The notes under the pieces: generated by a model | The model's input: only the letters and a program-made list of their open reading frames with translations | What the model was told of the DNA's origin: nothing | The model's database searches: none | Made by a program: the position numbers and the translations under genes | Assembly: GCA_014871385.1 (NCBI GenBank) | Contig: CM026426.1 | Span: 100,884,393 to 100,948,392 of the forward strand | Length of the DNA stretch: 64,000 bases | Reading direction: 5' to 3' | Origin: Ceratodon purpureus | Lineage: Eukaryota > Streptophyta > Bryopsida > Pseudoditrichales > Ditrichaceae | Part shown: in pieces, positions 44,765 through 64,000 of the stretch | How positions within the stretch are numbered: position 1 is the stretch's first letter | Layout of the letters: every line of letters starts with the position of its first letter

Positions 44765-47700
44765 TCACAACATGCTACAGTCGCTACTATCACTCCCAGA
44801 ACTAGATGACTCTGAATCTCCTTCTACCGCCTCGTCATCGACGAATAGAAGGGCCCTGGGATCAAAAGTAGTTGGCCGATTAGGAACATATGTTAGGGCT
44901 CCAGATTGAAACGCCTGTGCTAAGCCCTCTGCGTAGTCCGGAAGTATGAAAGGCTGAATCGGGCTAGAATGAAGACGCCACGATGGAGTGGACACTGCTC
45001 TTGGCCCCCGTGGCGGTGTTGTTGAAACTACTCTGCAATAAAGAACCGATTGTGGTTAGATCGAGTACGTAGAGCTGCAAAGAGAAGTAATGCTTGGATA
45101 ATTTGAACGTAGAATAGAAGACTTACACCACTTGTCAGGTCTTGCTCTCTTTGGAGGCGCTTCGCCTGCTGCTGCCGGCCTTGGATGTTTAGGAGGGCCC
45201 ATGGCGGATGGTTTGAGAAGGGCGTTGAATATGGCTTCGTCCTCCTCAAAAGCGAGAATGTGGCGACCAATAGCCTGGGCAGCCTTGATGGAGGCCCTTG
45301 AAACTCGGAGAGAAACAAAGAAATGAGAAACTGCGGGAAAAACGAGAGGAATAATTAAGCAGAGATATGCATGAATAGTTACCTGTCCCAGCATTCCAAT
45401 CAAGAACTATGTCGCCGGGCTTTGACAGCTCCTCAATTATGCCCTGCATCATCTCAGGGGATTTCTCCCTTGGGCCTCTCCACGGCACCTCCCCATTCAT
45501 GAGCTGCGATTCCACATCGGTGAAGTTGAAAATGGCATCACTCTCGGTAATGTTGAGGAGCCCATGTATCAGCTCGGACTTCTTCGTTTGGAAGGAGAAA
45601 GTACTGCCTCTACGAACGTAGACGCGGATCCAGAACCGCATAGTCTGCAGTCAAGCAAAACTACTGAGTAAACTTAAGCGGAAGGGTTATCAGTAAGTAA
45701 AGAGAAGGGTATGTTTAGGAAAAGTACCAAGTTCTCGGGGTTCGTAGGAGAAGTGAGGCCGAGGACATTGACGCCCCACCAGTCCTTGAAGAGCACGTAG
45801 TCACCACCAGCAGCTTCTTCGTCGATATCCTTAGCCAGCTTCTGATCAGTGTTGTAGATGAGGCAGATGGCACCATCTTTCTGCAGGAATTTATCTGCAA
45901 AACGGAAGATGTCGAACACATAATCCTTCTCGCGAGAGTTCCAAGGCGGAATACTCGTGGGGGGAACGGAAACGGATGGGACGGGAAGATTCTCAGGGAT
46001 GTCGGCAATGATCAAGTCGACTTCCAGATGGTCCTCTTGTTTGCAGCGGTCCGGAACTTCGTTTTCGCGGCCTGCTCCAAACTTGAGGAAACAAGAAAGG
46101 AGAGTTAGTAACTACATAGCGAGTAGAGGTGGCAGAATCCATTAAATGTCAAAATATCGGAACATACCTTGCGAATGAAGTCTTGAGTCTTGATCCAATC
46201 CGGGTCGCCACCTTTTCTCTCCTGTCTCTTATTTCGCCGCAACATGGAATCCACTGATGAGTTGAAAACAGAAACATGTGCGGAAATCGAAGCTCCAGCG
46301 GAAGAAGTTGTTTGAGGATATAGTTTGGCCTTCCTCTGCTCAAGGAGACCTCTGGTGATCTCCGAAGCACTGATCGAGGAAGGACCCGGTGAAGAAGTTG
46401 AAGAAGGCTTCGTAACCACATTACCCGGAGAGGGCTCTGGTGCCGTCTGCTCTGGAGCGGAAGACGCCGCACCAGTTTGCTGTGAAGCTTGTGAATGTGA
46501 TCGCAAAGATTTCAGCCGCCGAGCTCTCCCTTTCTTCGGTGGAGGAGCCGATGATTGGTCTTCAGGGCCTTTGTCATCTTCAGGACCATCCACCGTCTCT
46601 TCGACCACCACCTGACCCCCATCGTGTAAAGTCTTGATGTCCACCTCAGAGTCAATTGTGAAACCGCGAGAACAATCAAGTTACCAGCATCCAGCATCCA
46701 AATGAGGAGCTTTGTACCTTTTCAACTGCTGTGGAGAATAGATACACTGGTCCGAGGTTGTCTGCGTCCAAGCACGGAAGTAGTTGGGGAGCTGCTGGAC
46801 GGTGATGGCCCCCTTCAAAAGAAGCTCTCGCTTGAAGTACCTAAGAGAAGAAATTTAGAAGGTTAGTAGCATAGAAAGCTATAGCGAATTATAATATGCA
46901 AATGCAAAACAGTTTCGTAACATACCGGAATATAACCCTCTTGACAACTTCAGCGGTTCCAGGGAATTTAGCGAAATTGGACTTCTTGTCAAAGGGCTTC
47001 TCAGCCTTCTTCCCAATGAACGTAGGGAAGGCCTTGTCCCATAACATAATACGTGAACTCTCGACATAGTCGCCCGGCTGTTGGACATCAGGAAATGCCC
47101 TCCAATCGATATCGAGGTTCTCTGCCTTGAATATGTCCTCGACCTCGTTGATGACGGCTTCCTCCAACTGTAATATAGAATTCAAATAAGTACCAATGAG
47201 AGAAGAATTGAGAAAGCATGTTTTAATTGGTAAGGCATATTTCGAAACCATACCCCAGCCCCGAATGAAGTCCTGTTCAACCAAGGGTCGAAATCAGTAT
47301 CCTTGAATCCGGGCCTTGGAAATCTGTATGATAGTCTGGAACTCAGAGATGAGTTCCACCACCTCAGCCACCGAACCTTGTATTTGGGCTCAACGGCCGC
47401 CGGACAGATCTTCTGGAGCTTATCGAGGGACATCTCAGGTTTTGAGTTCTGACTGTAATGCCGATTGATCTGCCAGGAGTATAGAAGTATTAGAAACTAT
47501 AATTGCATAATGTTGTAACAATTCAAAATACTATCAGAAATTAGATGAAGGTGTCACCTCATTCAAGAAGTCGTCTCCGTTTCTGGGATTTGCAATTGCC
47601 AAGTACTTGGTGAAGTCCTTATTCTTAATGGAGTCCACCATTTTCTCAGACGCTTCATTCATGATTTCCCAAACCGCAGATGCAGTCTGTTCATCCGCCG

Positions 47701-48828
47701 GTGTCTTCTCCTTGTAGGCCTTAGCTGCTTCATCGGAGGCTACAGCAATTTCCCGCTGTAGAAGGATAACCATTTTTTAGGGAATTCATAAATGATCGAA
47801 ATAAAGCATTCAAAGAATGAGAGGAGATAAAACGAGCAAAGACAGAGAGGAGGTAAAACTTACTCGGTAAAGAAATGCGATGAAAACTCGAGTAGTTAAG
47901 GGAAACCATGACGGGTTCGGTGGCTTGTTCTTCAAACAGGCATCGTATTCTTCCGGGTACAGGAGGTCCTTGAACTCCTCCAGCTTCATCATTCCGAATG
48001 AGCGGATTCGAAACAGTTTTGCTGGGAGATTATTCTTCACGTGGTCATTCTCAGTCGACCTGAATATCTAATTAGTAAGCAAGTGTCATGAAATATATTA
48101 GAAAAAGACTTCAAATGGATAACAAATGCTCAAGATGTTTGAACGTACCAATTGATGTTGTGCATGGCGTGCAAGAGATTGCCCACATGGCCACGGGGGT
48201 CAAGTACAATGCAATGCACAGAGATGTGCCAGGATGGGTCGTCTGCATGATGCTTGTTGATATGCCTTAGCCATGCGGAAAGGCGGTGATTACCCTCCCA
48301 GACATAAAACATCTTGTGCGAGAACTGCATCAACTCCTCGTCCCCAGAGATCTCATCATCAAAACGATCACTCGCTGCCCTCCATAAAGGGCTCCAAGTG
48401 GCCATGATCTCCGCCGTCACATTCTTCGTTTGCTCTTCAGTGTTGTACATGGAGATGTACATGACGCGGTCCCCATCTCTATATCCCTTAACAAACTCCC
48501 GCTCCAAGTGTTGTACCCCCATTTCACCCACTGGTCTAACCTTGGCCATTGGGATCATCCTGCATAGGGGCACCAGCATTCGCGACTTATGCGTGGGTTT
48601 GATCCTGAGGTTGTTGATGACGGCGTTGGAGTCCACCTTGTATTGTATTCGATGCTGCAACTCCCCTTCCATAGCAGTCTTCAAGTCAATCGGGCAAGAT
48701 GGTTTTGCCAACACATCTTGTGTTTGAGTAACCTCCCAAGAGGTGTGCGAATTGAGAGAGAAATCACAATCAAAGGAAGTAATGCAAAAAAGACAAGTAT
48801 GTAAAAGAAAGTAACAATATATCTTCAT
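44765..48828 (-). CDS. ParB-like/beta-class DNA methyltransferase fusion, multi-exon
   Basis: Approximate exons: 48732-48149, 48059-47864, 47755-47558, 47469-47254, 47167-46926, 46840-46718, 46644-46168, 46081-45729, 45644-45383, 45303-45127 and 45030-44765; the start is unsettled. Exon 1 is ParB/sulfiredoxin-like: RMIPMAKVRPVG and then VWEGNHRLSAW. Later exons carry a beta-class methyltransferase, motif IV before motif I: VDLIIADIPENLP, then KSPEMMQGIIEELSKPGD, VLDWNAGTG, and IGRHILAFEEDEAIF, as in N6-adenine/N4-cytosine enzymes. Such proteins use S-adenosylmethionine to methylate DNA bases. Motif IV reads DIPE rather than (D/N/S)PP(Y/F/W), so activity is doubtful. The C-terminal tail is proline/acidic. 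Introns are short (60-110 bases) and most junctions keep frame; those at 46718/46644 and 45383/45303 are unsettled. Confidence 0.72.
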
Positions 48829-48869
48829 ACTGTCATCTCTTTTGTAACAAGTCAGAATTCATCTGCGCT

Positions 48870-49451
48870 TGGGGGAACTATCTACGTGATGCTCGACTAT
48901 AGTACTCCTTAGACTGTCTACAGTTCCAGTGACGGCGCCTCCTCCAAAACCGCCTAGTTTGCTAAACCGGGCACGGCAGAATTGCCGGTAGAGCAAACAC
49001 CACATGGGCAGGCCTTCTCACTCTGATAGGCGAGGAAGGAGAGGGTGGAGACATAGGCGGTGAGCCCTGTAGAGGGGAAGTAGGCATGTAGGCCGGGGAC
49101 GTAGGCTCATACACTGGGGAGGTAGGCATGTACACGGGAGAAATAGGCATGTACTGTGGCGAGTGGACCTCGAAAGGTCCACTATCTCCAACTACAGGGT
49201 TGGCTACATCACAGGAACAATAAGGCTGATCAAATGAATCCGAGAGGTCGGAAACATTGATAACTGAAATGGGGGAGGTCGCGGACATCTCAGGAGCATC
49301 TGAATATACCTAGAGTAGAAGAAATGAAGAGAGTGTTATTTTCCACCTTAAAAAGAGTTTTAAGCAATAAATTTAAAAAAAAGACAAGTAAGAAGAATTA
49401 GTAATGTACCTCGGTCTCAGCTCGAGTTGGGACTTCACGTTGGCTCCCCAT
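48870..49451 (-). CDS. Protein or exons with RNA polymerase II CTD-like heptads
   Basis: An ATG at about 49451 gives MGSQREVPTRAETE, with a donor near 49410; the next exon starts near 49312 and continues VYSDAPEMSATSP. At 49070-49153 (minus strand) are four in-register heptads with consensus Y-x-P-(T/I)-S-P-x; position 2 is M, M, E, M and position 7 is V, V, A, L. More Ser-Pro pairs follow. That frame stops at 48962, but an overlapping frame continues FSKLGGFGGGAVTG and ends SSPKRR near 48870. The heptads mimic the C-terminal repeat of the largest Pol II subunit (YSPTSPS), without Ser2. It may be a separate protein or the N-terminal exons of the ParB-methyltransferase gene immediately downstream. 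Confidence 0.5.
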
Positions 49452-49639
49452 ATTATCCTCAGAAGACTCCTAATTCATACAAAAAGAAATAGACTATGAA
49501 TAATAAATCAAATCAAATAACAAGGACACTCCAGAAATTTAACGAAGAACAAGAAAGAACTTCAAAAAATTGAGGCCATCATTGGTACAGCTTTCTAGCA
49601 GTACCTCCAGCCGCGGGAATCGAACCCAATACTCTCTAC

Positions 49640-64000
<14,361 letters not shown>

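Overview
This is eukaryotic nuclear DNA that consists almost entirely of transposable elements and satellite. Spliceosomal introns, a TATA box, CACTA (En/Spm) transposons with the plant-type Transposase_21 + DUF4218 + DUF4216 set, and Ty3/gypsy polyproteins point to a land plant. The gypsy lineages (one Tat-like, one with a chromovirus-like Gag and Pol) make me favour a non-seed plant (bryophyte, lycophyte or fern), but the species cannot be read from the sequence. I see no ribosomal or tRNA genes, no CRISPR and no bacterial operons. All coordinates inside spliced genes were set by eye and may be off by a base or two.

Layout. 1-1350: GC-rich block with a minus-strand ORF running off the left edge, plus a TATA box. 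1471-3960: minus-strand small genes, including a three-exon BRCT-domain gene. 5766-17172: CACTA element 1, with an apparently uninterrupted transposase gene (minus) and a divergent TnpA-like gene (plus); only its right terminus was found. 17330-17585: possible tRNA-derived SINE. 17655-22297: 3'-truncated gypsy element A with one nonsense codon in pol. 22353-22553: a scrap of another gypsy element. 23024-24379 and 41317-42235: two halves of decayed gypsy element B, split by CACTA element 2 (24380-41316, 16,937 bp, 29-bp inverted ends with one mismatch, 3-bp GCT target duplication). Element 2 repeats the two-gene divergent plan, but its transposase carries nonsense codons. It is packed with palindromic subterminal repeats, one block of which is copied beside its central promoter region. 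42190-43190: AT-rich DNA between two copies of the same microsatellite. 43888-44259: small intronless gene flanked by direct repeats. 44765-49451: multi-exon gene(s) encoding four RNA-polymerase-II-CTD-like heptads, a ParB-like domain and a beta-class DNA methyltransferase. 49640-61671: about 60 tandem copies of a ~202-bp satellite with large-scale duplications. 61672-64000: nearly pure poly(A), most likely an assembly artefact.

How the parts relate. Each CACTA element pairs a catalytic protein with a DNA-binding TnpA/TNP1-like partner; in element 2 the palindromic repeats are the natural candidate binding sites. If it is expressed, element 1 could in principle act on related defective copies. 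The most unusual locus is the spliced ParB-methyltransferase gene next to the satellite: its SAM-binding motif is recognisable, but the catalytic motif reads DIPE where (D/N/S)PP(Y/F/W) is expected. It may belong to an undescribed mobile element or to a domesticated DNA-modification system.
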